In this document: one piece after another, positions 7,948 to 16,658 of the stretch
How the letters are laid out: each line of letters starts with the position of its first letter
How positions within the stretch are numbered: the first letter of the stretch is position 1
DNA from: Odoribacter sp.
GTDB lineage: Bacteria; Bacteroidota; Bacteroidia; Bacteroidales; Marinifilaceae
Direction of reading: 5' to 3'
NCBI GenBank assembly: GCA_020024465.1
Contig: JAHHTT010000011.1
Location: 1 to 50,563 of the forward strand
DNA length: 50,563 nucleotides
Translations under genes and position numbers: made by a program
Notes under the pieces: generated by a model
Seen by the model: only the letters and a program-made list of their open reading frames with translations
What the model was told of the DNA's origin: nothing
The model's database searches: none

Positions 7948-9042
7948 ATGAAGAGAACTCTATTTTCCATTGCTGCTATCGCATTATCCCTGACAGCATG
8001 CAACTCAACTCCGAAGTACACGGTAAACGGAACAATCACCGGAGAGCAGACAGGAACCATCATTCTGGTTACCCAAGTAGACAACAAACTGGACACTCTG
8101 GCAAAGGCTACCATTACGGAAGGCAAATTCGTACTGACCGGAAGCGTCAAGGAACTAACCGATGCCTATCTGATGATTGAAGGCCAAAGAGGTGCTCTGC
8201 CCATTTTTCTGGAAAATACGGTATTTACCGCCAATTTAAATACAGGAGATCCGACAGCCAACAAAATCGAAGGGACAGCCAACCAACAACTGTACAACGA
8301 ATACATGAGTATCAGCAATGAGGTAAGAAAAGCCCAGAGCGAACTGTATCAGGCTTATGGAGAAGCATCACAGAGCGGAGACGCTGAAAAAATGCAGCAA
8401 ATTGAAGCTGACTTCAACAAAGCAGCCGAAGAAGGTACCGAAAAAACAAACGCACTGACCAAAGCAAATGCCGATTCTTACGTGGCAGCCTATATTTTAG
8501 CAAGTCAGATGAGCGGTCTGGAACTGGAAGATCTTCAGGCACAATACGAATTATTGGGAGCAAATGCCAAAGCAACCAAACCCGGTAAAATGGTCAATGA
8601 AAGAATCCAGAAACTGTCAGCTGTCGCAATAGGACAGGTAGCACCGGATTTCACACTGAACACTCCGGAAGGAAAACCTCTGTCCATGCACTCCATCAAA
8701 GCAAAAGTAAAAGTAATCGACTTCTGGGCTTCCTGGTGCGGACCTTGCCGCGGAGAAAATCCGAATGTTGTGGCCATGTACAAAGAATTACACCCGAAAG
8801 GATTGGAAATTCTGAGCGTATCTTTGGATAATGACAGAGATGCATGGCTGAAAGCTATCGAAGATGACCAACTGACCTGGAATCACGTTTCAGATCTGAA
8901 AGGCTGGAAGTGTGAAGCTGCCCAACTGTATGGAGTAAACGGCATTCCTCATCTGGTTGTTCTGGATGAAAACAATGTAATTGTCGCCAAGAACCTGAGA
9001 GGTGAAGAATTAAAAGCGAAAGTTGCAGAACTGCTGAAATAA
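7948..9042 (+). CDS. TlpA-type thioredoxin lipoprotein with DUF4369-like N-terminus
   Basis: A 364-residue periplasm-facing lipoprotein (MKRTLFSIAAIALSLTAC, Cys18). Residues about 24-120 form a DUF4369-like beta domain (KYTVNGTITGEQTGTIILV). Residues about 130-210 are helical. Residues about 225-364 are a thioredoxin/AhpC-TSA domain with the redox motif WCGPC (Cys264, Cys267) and the cis-proline segment GVNGIPHLVV. Such proteins reduce or exchange periplasmic disulfides; the partner is unknown. It is monocistronic, between a good -7 box and a strong terminator. It has the same layout as the protein at 41428-42507, which has CGWC instead. Confidence 0.9.
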   Translation: MKRTLFSIAAIALSLTACNSTPKYTVNGTITGEQTGTIILVTQVDNKLDTLAKATITEGKFVLTGSVKELTDAYLMIEGQRGALPIFLENTVFTANLNTGDPTANKIEGTANQQLYNEYMSISNEVRKAQSELYQAYGEASQSGDAEKMQQIEADFNKAAEEGTEKTNALTKANADSYVAAYILASQMSGLELEDLQAQYELLGANAKATKPGKMVNERIQKLSAVAIGQVAPDFTLNTPEGKPLSMHSIKAKVKVIDFWASWCGPCRGENPNVVAMYKELHPKGLEILSVSLDNDRDAWLKAIEDDQLTWNHVSDLKGWKCEAAQLYGVNGIPHLVVLDENNVIVAKNLRGEELKAKVAELLK

Positions 9043-9062
9043 TTTAACAATTGTTATAACTC

Positions 9063-9100
9063 AAGAGAGGGCCTTGAAGCATCAAGACCCTCTCTTTTTG
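9063..9100 (+). terminator. Intrinsic terminator
   Basis: AAGAGAGGG (9063-9071) pairs with CCCTCTCTT (9088-9096); the region between is partly paired and a T run follows. Confidence 0.85.
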
Positions 9101-9101
9101 T

Positions 9102-9109
9102 TACATTTG
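9102..9109 (+). promoter_or_regulatory. -7 box of the NagZ-hydrolase gene
   Basis: TACATTTG matches TAnnTTTG exactly, 20 nt before the ATG at 9130. No convincing -33 element was found. Confidence 0.5.
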
Positions 9110-9129
9110 TACGGTCTATTACACAAGAT

Positions 9130-12100
9130 ATGAAAACCGGTATTGTATTAGTTTTTATCACATTTTTCCTGACTGCTACAGGTATGGCACAAGTTCATGA
9201 TGCGAATTCACCCGAGGAACGCTGGGCTGACTCAACGCTTCAGACAATGACATTGGACGAAAAGATAGGACAGCTGTTTATGATAGCAGCCTATAGCAAT
9301 CAGGGCGAAGCATACGAGGCCGAAATCGAGCGACAAATACAGAAATACCACATCGGCGGCATCATCTTTTTCCAAGGCGACCCGGTCCGTCAGGTGAAAC
9401 TGACCAACCGCTACCAGAAAGCAGCCAAATACCCTTTGCTAATCGGCCTGGATGCGGAACACGGTGTCGGATGGCGACTGAAAAGCGCCATGGAATTTCC
9501 GAAAATGGGAATCATCGGGGCCATCCGGAATGACAGTCTGGTCTTTGCCTTAGGCGAAACGATAGCCCGTCATTGCCGCGAATTGGGGGTGCACGTTAAT
9601 TTTGCACCCGTAACAGATATCAACAGCAATCCGAACAATCCCGTCATCGGTATCCGTTCGTTTGGTGAAAATCCGGAAATGGTGGCGCAAAAAGCGATAC
9701 ATTTCATGAAAGGCTCCATCACCGGAGGCGTGTTGCCTGTAGCCAAACATTTCCCGGGGCACGGAGATACCGATACGGATTCACACAAGTCACTGCCCAC
9801 CATCTCTCACCCGCGAAGCCGGCTGGATTCCATCGAACTGTATCCTTACCGGGCTCTGATAGAAGCGGAAGTGCCCGCAGTCATGAATTCGCATTTAAAT
9901 GTTCCGGCCCTCGATCCGACCGGAACGCCGGCCTCTCTCTCCCCTGCCATCGTAAACGGCCTGCTGAAAGATTCCTTAGGCTTCCGCGGCATCTGCTTCA
10001 CGGATGCCATGAACATGAAAGGGGTGACCGGCAATACTCCTCCCGGAGAAGCTGAAGTCAAAGCTCTTCTGGCAGGCAATGATGTCCTGCTCTTTCCGGA
10101 AGATATAGCAAAAGCCACAGCTGCCGTCAAGGAGGCTGTCCTGAAAAAAAGAATCGATGAGAACACCATCACGGACGCCTGCCGGAAAATACTTGCCTGC
10201 AAATACACATACGCCCTGCCCAATCTCCATCCATCGGAGCAGGCCGGTTTGTGGTCACGCCTGAATCCGGCAACAGATATTGCTCTCAAAGAACGCCTGT
10301 ACAAAGAGGCAATCACACTGGTAAGAAACAACGATTCACTACTTCCACTGAAACGTCTGGATACCCTGAAAATTGCCAGTCTGAATTTCGGCAGTGAGAA
10401 AATCAACAACTTTCAGACCATGCTGCAACGCTACACCCAAGTAAGCCATTTCACCATGAAACGCAAATTATCTGAAGACGAACTGGCCGGCTGGCAGAAA
10501 AAACTGAATCATTACAACTGCATCATCATCTACAACCAGGCAGGCAACAATTCCTCAAAGGAACAATTCGGCTATTCCCCTTCCCTGAAGCAGCTTGTCA
10601 AGAGCCTGAAAGGCAAACGCATCATTATATGCCAACCAGCCATTCCTTACGGGCTGAAACCTTATCTGCCACTAAATCCGGATGCCGTGCTCATCTGTTA
10701 TGACAAACATCTTTATGCGCAGCAATATGCCGCCCAGGCCATTTTCGGCGGAATCGGCATCCGGGGACAACTGCCGGTGAGCATAGATTCCCTCTGCCGG
10801 CCGGGCAGCGGCATTTTCACTCCCAAGACCCGTCTCAGCTACGAATCACCGGAAAGCAAAGGCATAACAGCCGACAACTTCCGGGCCATCGATTCATTAT
10901 GCAAACGGGCCATCACCATTCATGCCACTCCGGGCTGTCAGGTCCTGGTGGCATACAAAGGCAGCATTGTCTACGACAAGGCATTCGGTCATCACACATA
11001 CGCCAAGAAAAAAGCAAACACTACTACCGATATTTACGATATCGCTTCAGTTACCAAAATTACAGCAACATTACCGGCTGTCATGAAGCTGTATGATGAA
11101 AAACGCATGAAACTGGACGCTCCGCTGAGCCTCTACTATAACCGGCTGACGACAACCGACAAAAAAGACATTACAGTCCGGGATGTACTTTGCCACCATG
11201 CCGGTCTGAAACCTTCTCTGCCGTTCTTTGTCAATGCCATAGACAAGAAAACTCTGCCCGGCCGGCTGTTTACGGTAAAGAAGACACCGACCAATACCCT
11301 GCGGCTAAAGGACCGGCTGTACATAAATCCGAATTTCCAGTTCAAGGACAGTACTCTTTCAAACAAGCCTAAAGAGGGATACCAATTCATATCCCAAGGC
11401 GTCTATATATTTCCGACATATCGGGACAGTATAGAATATGCCATACTGAATTCCCCCTTAGCCGCCCCTCAAAAATACATCTACAGCGATATCGGATTCA
11501 TTTTGCTCCAATATGCCGTAGAAGAGACTACCGGAGAAAATATCAGCCGTTATTGCAAAGAGACCTTCTTCAGCCGACTGGGAATGAACAGTACGGACTA
11601 CAAGGCATCAGAACGACTGAGCAAAACGCGAATTGTTCCTTCGTGCAACGACCGTCTGTACCGCAAGACAGAATTGTCGGGAGCAGTACATGATCCGATG
11701 GCAGCCCTGATGGGAGGTGTCGCCGGACATGCAGGATTATTCTCTACGGCAGAAGATCTGGCCAAGATGCTACAAATGTATCTGAACAAAGGAGAATATG
11801 GAGGCGAACGTTATCTGTCTGCCTCAACGGTAGAGACCTTTACCAGACGCAACGACAGTTTTACGGAGAACCGCCGGGGCCTGGGATTCGACAAACCGGA
11901 ACCTGACACGACCAAAATCAGCCCCGCATGCAAACAAAGCTCACTCAACAGCTACGGACACACCGGATTTACGGGCATCATGGCCTGGTGTGATCCGGAC
12001 AACGAGCTGATATATATATTCATGTCAAACCGGACTTATCCCAACGAATTCGACAATAAACTGATAAAAGAAAATTTCCGGACAAAAATTCAGGAAGCTA

Positions 12101-12150
12101 TCTATAAAAGTCTGGATATTAACAGCTGTCAACCGTCCGGACAGAGATAA
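9130..12150 (+). CDS. NagZ-type beta-N-acetylhexosaminidase fused to a serine hydrolase
   Basis: A 1006-residue secreted protein with signal peptide (MKTGIVLVFITFFLTATGMAQ). Residues about 30-370 are a GH3 catalytic domain of NagZ type, with KHFPGHGDTD (206-215) and the nucleophile Asp292 in FTDAMNMKG. Residues about 380-580 resemble the GH3 C-terminal domain. Residues about 590-1000 are a class-C beta-lactamase/PBP-like domain with SxxK (Ser640, Lys643), YSD (785-787, in place of YxN) and HTG (944-946). NagZ removes GlcNAc from muropeptides, and the hydrolase half may be an amidase, esterase or carboxypeptidase. The fusion is recurrent in Bacteroidota. The signal peptide places it outside the cytoplasm, unlike proteobacterial NagZ, so it probably acts on peptidoglycan or its fragments in the periplasm. 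Confidence 0.9.
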   Translation: MKTGIVLVFITFFLTATGMAQVHDANSPEERWADSTLQTMTLDEKIGQLFMIAAYSNQGEAYEAEIERQIQKYHIGGIIFFQGDPVRQVKLTNRYQKAAKYPLLIGLDAEHGVGWRLKSAMEFPKMGIIGAIRNDSLVFALGETIARHCRELGVHVNFAPVTDINSNPNNPVIGIRSFGENPEMVAQKAIHFMKGSITGGVLPVAKHFPGHGDTDTDSHKSLPTISHPRSRLDSIELYPYRALIEAEVPAVMNSHLNVPALDPTGTPASLSPAIVNGLLKDSLGFRGICFTDAMNMKGVTGNTPPGEAEVKALLAGNDVLLFPEDIAKATAAVKEAVLKKRIDENTITDACRKILACKYTYALPNLHPSEQAGLWSRLNPATDIALKERLYKEAITLVRNNDSLLPLKRLDTLKIASLNFGSEKINNFQTMLQRYTQVSHFTMKRKLSEDELAGWQKKLNHYNCIIIYNQAGNNSSKEQFGYSPSLKQLVKSLKGKRIIICQPAIPYGLKPYLPLNPDAVLICYDKHLYAQQYAAQAIFGGIGIRGQLPVSIDSLCRPGSGIFTPKTRLSYESPESKGITADNFRAIDSLCKRAITIHATPGCQVLVAYKGSIVYDKAFGHHTYAKKKANTTTDIYDIASVTKITATLPAVMKLYDEKRMKLDAPLSLYYNRLTTTDKKDITVRDVLCHHAGLKPSLPFFVNAIDKKTLPGRLFTVKKTPTNTLRLKDRLYINPNFQFKDSTLSNKPKEGYQFISQGVYIFPTYRDSIEYAILNSPLAAPQKYIYSDIGFILLQYAVEETTGENISRYCKETFFSRLGMNSTDYKASERLSKTRIVPSCNDRLYRKTELSGAVHDPMAALMGGVAGHAGLFSTAEDLAKMLQMYLNKGEYGGERYLSASTVETFTRRNDSFTENRRGLGFDKPEPDTTKISPACKQSSLNSYGHTGFTGIMAWCDPDNELIYIFMSNRTYPNEFDNKLIKENFRTKIQEAIYKSLDINSCQPSGQR

Positions 12151-12238
12151 TATATTGCCAATGCATACATTACGGAAAAAATTCCGAATTTAGAACCATT
12201 CTACATACGAAATTGAAGTTTTATTCGATGGAAAAGAG

Positions 12239-12246
12239 TACTTTTG
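12239..12246 (+). promoter_or_regulatory. -7 box of the frdCAB operon
   Basis: TACTTTTG is an exact TAnnTTTG match, 49 nt before the frdC ATG. A TTG at 12213-12215 is the nearest -33 candidate, but its 23-nt spacing is long. Confidence 0.6.
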
Positions 12247-12295
12247 TAAAGTTTATGAGCAAATAAACGAGTATTAATAAATAGTAAAACAAATC

Positions 12296-12931
12296 ATGAG
12301 TAATTTTTTGACTTCTTCAATCGGGAAAAAGGTCATAATGAGTTTATCGGGACTTTTTCTGATTATGTTTCTATGCGTTCACCTGAGCGTGAACCTGCTA
12401 TTGCTTGTAGGTCCGGATGCCTTCAATGCAGGATGTGAATTCATGGCATTGCCGGTCATTAAGGTAATTGAACCCATTCTGGCACTCGGTTTCATCGTTC
12501 ACATCGTATGGGCCAGCATTCTGACTATTCAGAATCAAAAAGCACGTCCGATGAAGTATGCAATGCGCAGCCAATCACAAAACTGTAGCTGGCCATCACG
12601 CAACATGTACATTTTAGGGGCACTAGTGCTGGCTTTCCTGGCACTTCACATCTGCAACTTCTGGTTCAGCTTTAAATTCGGAGACATCACCGACCACTAT
12701 GAACTGGTAAGTACTACGCTGATGCAGCCGGTATACGCCATCATCTATATCATTGCAGCCATTCTGTTGGGACTGCACCTTTCACACGGTTTTTGGTCAG
12801 CATTCCAGACTATCGGTTTTTCTAATCAGATTTGGAGAAAACGTCTGGAATACATAGCTTACTTTTTTGCTATTGTATTTGCAGTAGGTTTCAGCATCAT
12901 TCCGATTTATTTCATGATATTCGGAAAGTAA
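12296..12931 (+). CDS. frdC: Fumarate reductase/succinate dehydrogenase cytochrome b subunit
   Basis: A 211-residue integral membrane protein with five predicted transmembrane segments, the usual count for type-B SdhC/FrdC diheme cytochromes b. Histidines within the segments (MFLCVHLSVN, FIVHIVWAS, LALHICNFW, LGLHLSHGFWSAFQ) are the likely heme ligands. It anchors the flavoprotein and iron-sulfur subunits and exchanges electrons with menaquinone. The order C-A-B matches the epsilonproteobacterial and Bacteroidota type-B enzyme. In a gut anaerobe it would chiefly reduce fumarate to succinate in energy metabolism. The next gene follows after about 40 nt. Confidence 0.95.
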   Translation: MSNFLTSSIGKKVIMSLSGLFLIMFLCVHLSVNLLLLVGPDAFNAGCEFMALPVIKVIEPILALGFIVHIVWASILTIQNQKARPMKYAMRSQSQNCSWPSRNMYILGALVLAFLALHICNFWFSFKFGDITDHYELVSTTLMQPVYAIIYIIAAILLGLHLSHGFWSAFQTIGFSNQIWRKRLEYIAYFFAIVFAVGFSIIPIYFMIFGK

Positions 12932-12968
12932 TGTGAATCACAATTTAAAAATTCAAAATCAATTTATT

Positions 12969-14909
12969 ATGTCAGTATTAGATGCTAAAATACCAGCCGG
13001 ACCGTTAAAAGACAAATGGTCTGCCCATAAAGCCCACATCGGTGTTGTCAGTCCGGCAAACAAGAAAAAATTGGACATTATTATAGTAGGTACAGGTCTT
13101 GCCGGCGGTTCAGCCGCAGCCAGCCTTGCCGAACTTGGATATAACGTAACAGCATTCTGCTATCAGGATTCCCCACGCCGGGCACACTCAATTGCAGCGC
13201 AGGGAGGAATCAATGCAGCAAAGAATTATCCGAATGATAACGACTCGGTGTTCCGTCTGTTTTATGAAACCATCAAAGGAGGCGATTACCGCGCACGCGA
13301 AGCGAATGTTTATCGTCTGGCCGAAGTAAGCAACGCTATCATCGACCAGTGTGTTGCACAGGGAGTTCCTTTTGCACGAGAGTACGGCGGTTTGTTGGCC
13401 AACCGTTCATTCGGCGGAGCATTGGTAAGCCGTACATTCTATGCCCGCGGCCAGACCGGCCAGCAATTGCTGTTGGGAGCTTACGGAGCCATGAACCGTC
13501 AAATCCAAGCAGGGAAAGTAAAAATGTACAACCGTCACGAAGTACTGGACGTTGTCATTGTTGACGGCAAAGCCCGCGGAGTGATCGCCCGCGACCTGGT
13601 AACCGGTAAAATCGAGCGTTTCGGAGCCCATGCCGTAGTATTGGCAACAGGAGGTTATGGTAATGTATTCTTCTTGTCAACCAACGCAATGGGGTGTAAC
13701 GGAAGTGCCGCATGGCAAGCTTACAAACGAGGCGCCATGTTTGGTAACCCCTGTTTCGTACAGATTCACCCGACCTGTATCCCCGTACACGGAGACCAGC
13801 AGAGTAAATTGACATTGATGTCGGAATCACTGCGTAATGACGGTCGTGTATGGGTGCCGAAGAAAATAGAAGATGCCAAAGCATTGCAAGCCGGTACTAA
13901 AAATCCGAACGATATACCGGATGAAGACCGTGACTTTTATCTGGAGCGCCGTTATCCGGCTTTCGGTAACCTTGTTCCGCGAGATGTCGCTTCCCGCGCA
14001 GCCAAGGAAAGATGCGATGCAGGTTTCGGTGTAAACAATACCGGTAAAGCCGTATTCCTTGATTTCAAATATGCTATCCAGCAGTTAGGACGTGAAACCA
14101 TCGAAAAGCGTTACGGCAACTTGTTCCAGATGTATGAGAAAATCACGGCCGTTGATCCATACAATAACCCGATGATGATTTATCCTGCCATCCACTATTC
14201 AATGGGAGGTCTGTGGGTTGACTACAACCTGATGACAACCATCCCCGGTTTGTATGCCATCGGTGAATGTAATTTCTCCGACCACGGAGCAAACCGTCTG
14301 GGAGCTTCTGCCCTCATGCAAGGATTGGCAGACGGATACTTTATTCTGCCTTATACAATCGGCGATTATCTGGCCAAAGAAATTCAGACACCGAAAATCA
14401 ACACCAACACCAAAGAATTCGAAGAAGCAGAAAAGTATGTTACCGACCGTCTGCGTAAATTGTACGACATTAAGGGAACAAAATCGCCTGATTACTTCCA
14501 CAAAGAATTGGGACACATTATGTGGGAATATATCGGTATGGCCCGGGAGAAGGCCGGCCTGGAAAAAGCGATAGAACTGGTAGCCAAGCTGAAAACTGAA
14601 TTCTATAAAGACTTGCGCGTAACCGGTGAATTTACTGCCATGAACAATGAACTGGAAAAAGCAGCCCGCGTAGCAGACTTTATCGAGCTGGCAGACCTGA
14701 TGGCACACGATGCCCGTGACCGCAACGAGTCTTGCGGAGGTCACCTGCGTATAGAATCCATGACCAGCGAAGGAGAAGCTCAACGTGATGACGAACACTT
14801 CAAGTATGTTTCTGTGTGGGAATATAAAGGTGAAAACCAAGCACCCGAATTGCACAAAGAGGAATTGGCATTTGAAAATGTTCAGTTGACACAGCGTTCT
14901 TATAAATAA
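12969..14909 (+). CDS. frdA: Fumarate reductase/succinate dehydrogenase flavoprotein subunit
   Basis: A 646-residue FAD subunit. The ATG at 12969 was chosen over an in-frame GTG at 12933 because MSVLDAKIPAGP is the usual start in this group and the extra 12 residues look untranslated. It has the dinucleotide fold IIVGTGLAGGSAAASLAE and the covalent-FAD region RRAHSIAAQGGINAAKN with its His. The active-site segment FGGALVSRTFYARGQTGQQ and the substrate region IHYSMGGLWVDYNL follow. The C-terminal helical domain ends with the MTSEGEAQRDD segment. It catalyses fumarate/succinate interconversion at the cytoplasmic face. All key segments are intact. Confidence 0.97.
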   Translation: MSVLDAKIPAGPLKDKWSAHKAHIGVVSPANKKKLDIIIVGTGLAGGSAAASLAELGYNVTAFCYQDSPRRAHSIAAQGGINAAKNYPNDNDSVFRLFYETIKGGDYRAREANVYRLAEVSNAIIDQCVAQGVPFAREYGGLLANRSFGGALVSRTFYARGQTGQQLLLGAYGAMNRQIQAGKVKMYNRHEVLDVVIVDGKARGVIARDLVTGKIERFGAHAVVLATGGYGNVFFLSTNAMGCNGSAAWQAYKRGAMFGNPCFVQIHPTCIPVHGDQQSKLTLMSESLRNDGRVWVPKKIEDAKALQAGTKNPNDIPDEDRDFYLERRYPAFGNLVPRDVASRAAKERCDAGFGVNNTGKAVFLDFKYAIQQLGRETIEKRYGNLFQMYEKITAVDPYNNPMMIYPAIHYSMGGLWVDYNLMTTIPGLYAIGECNFSDHGANRLGASALMQGLADGYFILPYTIGDYLAKEIQTPKINTNTKEFEEAEKYVTDRLRKLYDIKGTKSPDYFHKELGHIMWEYIGMAREKAGLEKAIELVAKLKTEFYKDLRVTGEFTAMNNELEKAARVADFIELADLMAHDARDRNESCGGHLRIESMTSEGEAQRDDEHFKYVSVWEYKGENQAPELHKEELAFENVQLTQRSYK

Positions 14910-14960
14910 TAAACCGGATTTGAGACATAAAGGATTTCAAAACTCCAAATTAAAAACATT

Positions 14961-15722
14961 ATGGCAGACAAAATATTAAAAGAACTAACTCTAAAAATTT
15001 GGCGCCAAAAAGACGCAAAATCAAAAGGCGAGTTTAAAACATATAAGGTTCACAATATTTCTACCGGCACTTCTTTCCTTGAAATGCTTGATATTCTGAA
15101 CGAAGAACTTGTAGAAAAGAACGAAGAGCCAGTTGCATTCGACCATGATTGCCGCGAAGGAATCTGCGGAACTTGCAGCCTGTTCGTTGACGGACGTGCA
15201 CACGGACCAGACGATGATGTAACCACCTGTCAGTTGCATATGCGCCGTTTTCAGGATGGAGCAACCATCACGATTGAGCCATGGAGATGCGGAGCATTTC
15301 CTGTAATCAAGGACCTGATTGTTGACCGTAAGGCATACGACAAAATCCTTCAGGCCGGTGGATATGTATCGGTAAATACCGGAGGAGTTCCTGACGGGAA
15401 CGCCATTCCAATCCCCAATGCACAAGCGGAAGAAGCAATGGATGCAGCTGCCTGCATCGGTTGCGGTGCCTGTGCTGCAACTTGTAAGAATTCATCAGCA
15501 ATGTTATTCGTTGCCGCCAAGGTATCACAATTGGCATTATTACCACAAGGTAAAGTGGAAGCAGCCCGCCGTGCAAAAGCAATGGTTGCAAAAATGGATG
15601 AACTCGGTTTCGGTAATTGTACGAATACAGGAGCTTGTGAAATGGAATGCCCGAAAAGTATCTCTATCGAGCACATTGCACGTTTGAACCGTGAATTCCT
15701 AAAAGCAAAATTGAAAGACTAA
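14961..15722 (+). CDS. frdB: Fumarate reductase/succinate dehydrogenase iron-sulfur subunit
   Basis: A 253-residue subunit carrying three clusters. The [2Fe-2S] ligands are Cys64, Cys69, Cys72 and Cys90 in DCREGICGTCSLF and further on. A ferredoxin motif CIGCGACAATC (165-175) and a second cysteine group (Cys220, Cys226, Cys230 in CTNTGACEMECPKS) supply the [4Fe-4S] and [3Fe-4S] clusters. It wires FrdA to the heme subunit. It is the last gene of the operon, 51 nt after frdA and followed by a terminator. The complement of ligands is complete. Confidence 0.97.
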   Translation: MADKILKELTLKIWRQKDAKSKGEFKTYKVHNISTGTSFLEMLDILNEELVEKNEEPVAFDHDCREGICGTCSLFVDGRAHGPDDDVTTCQLHMRRFQDGATITIEPWRCGAFPVIKDLIVDRKAYDKILQAGGYVSVNTGGVPDGNAIPIPNAQAEEAMDAAACIGCGACAATCKNSSAMLFVAAKVSQLALLPQGKVEAARRAKAMVAKMDELGFGNCTNTGACEMECPKSISIEHIARLNREFLKAKLKD

Positions 15723-15789
15723 ACTCAAAAAGGCATTCATTTAATGCATACTGTGTCATTGGATGCAACTCTGAGAGTTTATATGGATA

Positions 15790-15820
15790 GGTGGCAACAA
15801 TGTTGCCACCTTTTATTTAT
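15790..15820 (+). terminator. Intrinsic terminator after frdB
   Basis: GGTGGCAA (15790-15797) pairs with TTGCCACC (15803-15810) and is followed by a T-rich tail. It ends only about 9 nt before the start codon of the next gene. Confidence 0.85.
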
Positions 15821-15828
15821 CCCCTTCT

Positions 15829-16614
15829 ATGAAACTATTTTACAGAGAGAAAGGCAATGCCTCACTCCCCACTTTAATTATATTACACGGTTTGTGGGGA
15901 GCCTCAGACAATTGGCTGCCGCTAGCAGAACGGTTAGCAACTCAATTTCATGTCATATTACCGGATATTCGAAACCACGGTCATTCGCCCCATGCCGGAG
16001 AACATACTTATGCTGCACTGGCAAATGACATCCGCGAATGGATAGACTCGTTTCATTTACACACCTCTCCTTTCATTGCCGGCCATTCCATGGGCGGGAA
16101 ATGTCTGATGCATTTATTACTCCAATATCCTAAGATAGCAACAAAAGCCGCAATAATCGATATTGCCCCCAAAAGTTACGACCTGACGAAAGAACATCTC
16201 CAAATAGCAGAATTCATAAAACAATTTGTTTTTGACAATGGAGAAAACCGGACTATGTTGCATCAACGTATCCGCAATAGCATAAAAGAGGAACGTCTCT
16301 ATCAGATCGTGCTGAAAAATATTGATAAAGACCAGGAGGGATTCAAATGGAAAATAAATATTCAGGCCATCATGAAACATTTTCCGGATATCATGGGCTG
16401 GGAAACAGTAACAGAAAGATGTCCAACACCGACTTTATTCATCCGCGGTGAGGAATCAGATTATATACAAACGGAAGATATTCCCTATATCAAATATATC
16501 TTCCCCCACGCAAGTTTTATCACAATCAACGGAGCAGACCATTGGATACATACACGACAACCTTCAAGGCTCGCCGATAGTCTGGAACACTTTTTTCTAG
16601 AGAGAATCTCATAA
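15829..16614 (+). CDS. Alpha/beta hydrolase, YbfF-like esterase
   Basis: A 261-residue cytosolic alpha/beta-hydrolase. It has the oxyanion motif HGLWGASDNW (about 20-29), DIRNHGHSP (about 46-54), the nucleophile elbow GHSMGGK (Ser at about 88) and a late catalytic His in GADHWIH (about 240). The pattern resembles the YbfF acyl-CoA esterase group, but the substrate cannot be inferred. It starts directly after the frd terminator and no TAnnTTTG box is visible between, so expression may depend on read-through. A bidirectional terminator follows. Confidence 0.85.
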   Translation: MKLFYREKGNASLPTLIILHGLWGASDNWLPLAERLATQFHVILPDIRNHGHSPHAGEHTYAALANDIREWIDSFHLHTSPFIAGHSMGGKCLMHLLLQYPKIATKAAIIDIAPKSYDLTKEHLQIAEFIKQFVFDNGENRTMLHQRIRNSIKEERLYQIVLKNIDKDQEGFKWKINIQAIMKHFPDIMGWETVTERCPTPTLFIRGEESDYIQTEDIPYIKYIFPHASFITINGADHWIHTRQPSRLADSLEHFFLERIS

Positions 16615-16647
16615 AAAAACTGTCAGGATTAATTCCCAACAGTTTTT
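16615..16647. terminator. Bidirectional terminator between convergent genes
   Basis: AAAAACTGT (16615-16623) pairs with ACAGTTTTT (16639-16647), giving T tracts on both strands between the hydrolase and the convergent lipoprotein gene. Confidence 0.8.
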
Positions 16648-16658
16648 CATTTCAAACT

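Noticed and set aside
9846..10409. 187-codon open frame opposite the NagZ-hydrolase gene
   Set aside because: It covers part of the GH3 domain coding region; the translation is Ser/Arg-rich without any domain.
14199..14855. 218-codon open frame opposite frdA
   Set aside because: frdA is unambiguous over its full length; the antisense frame is Phe-rich, lacks motifs and has no promoter.
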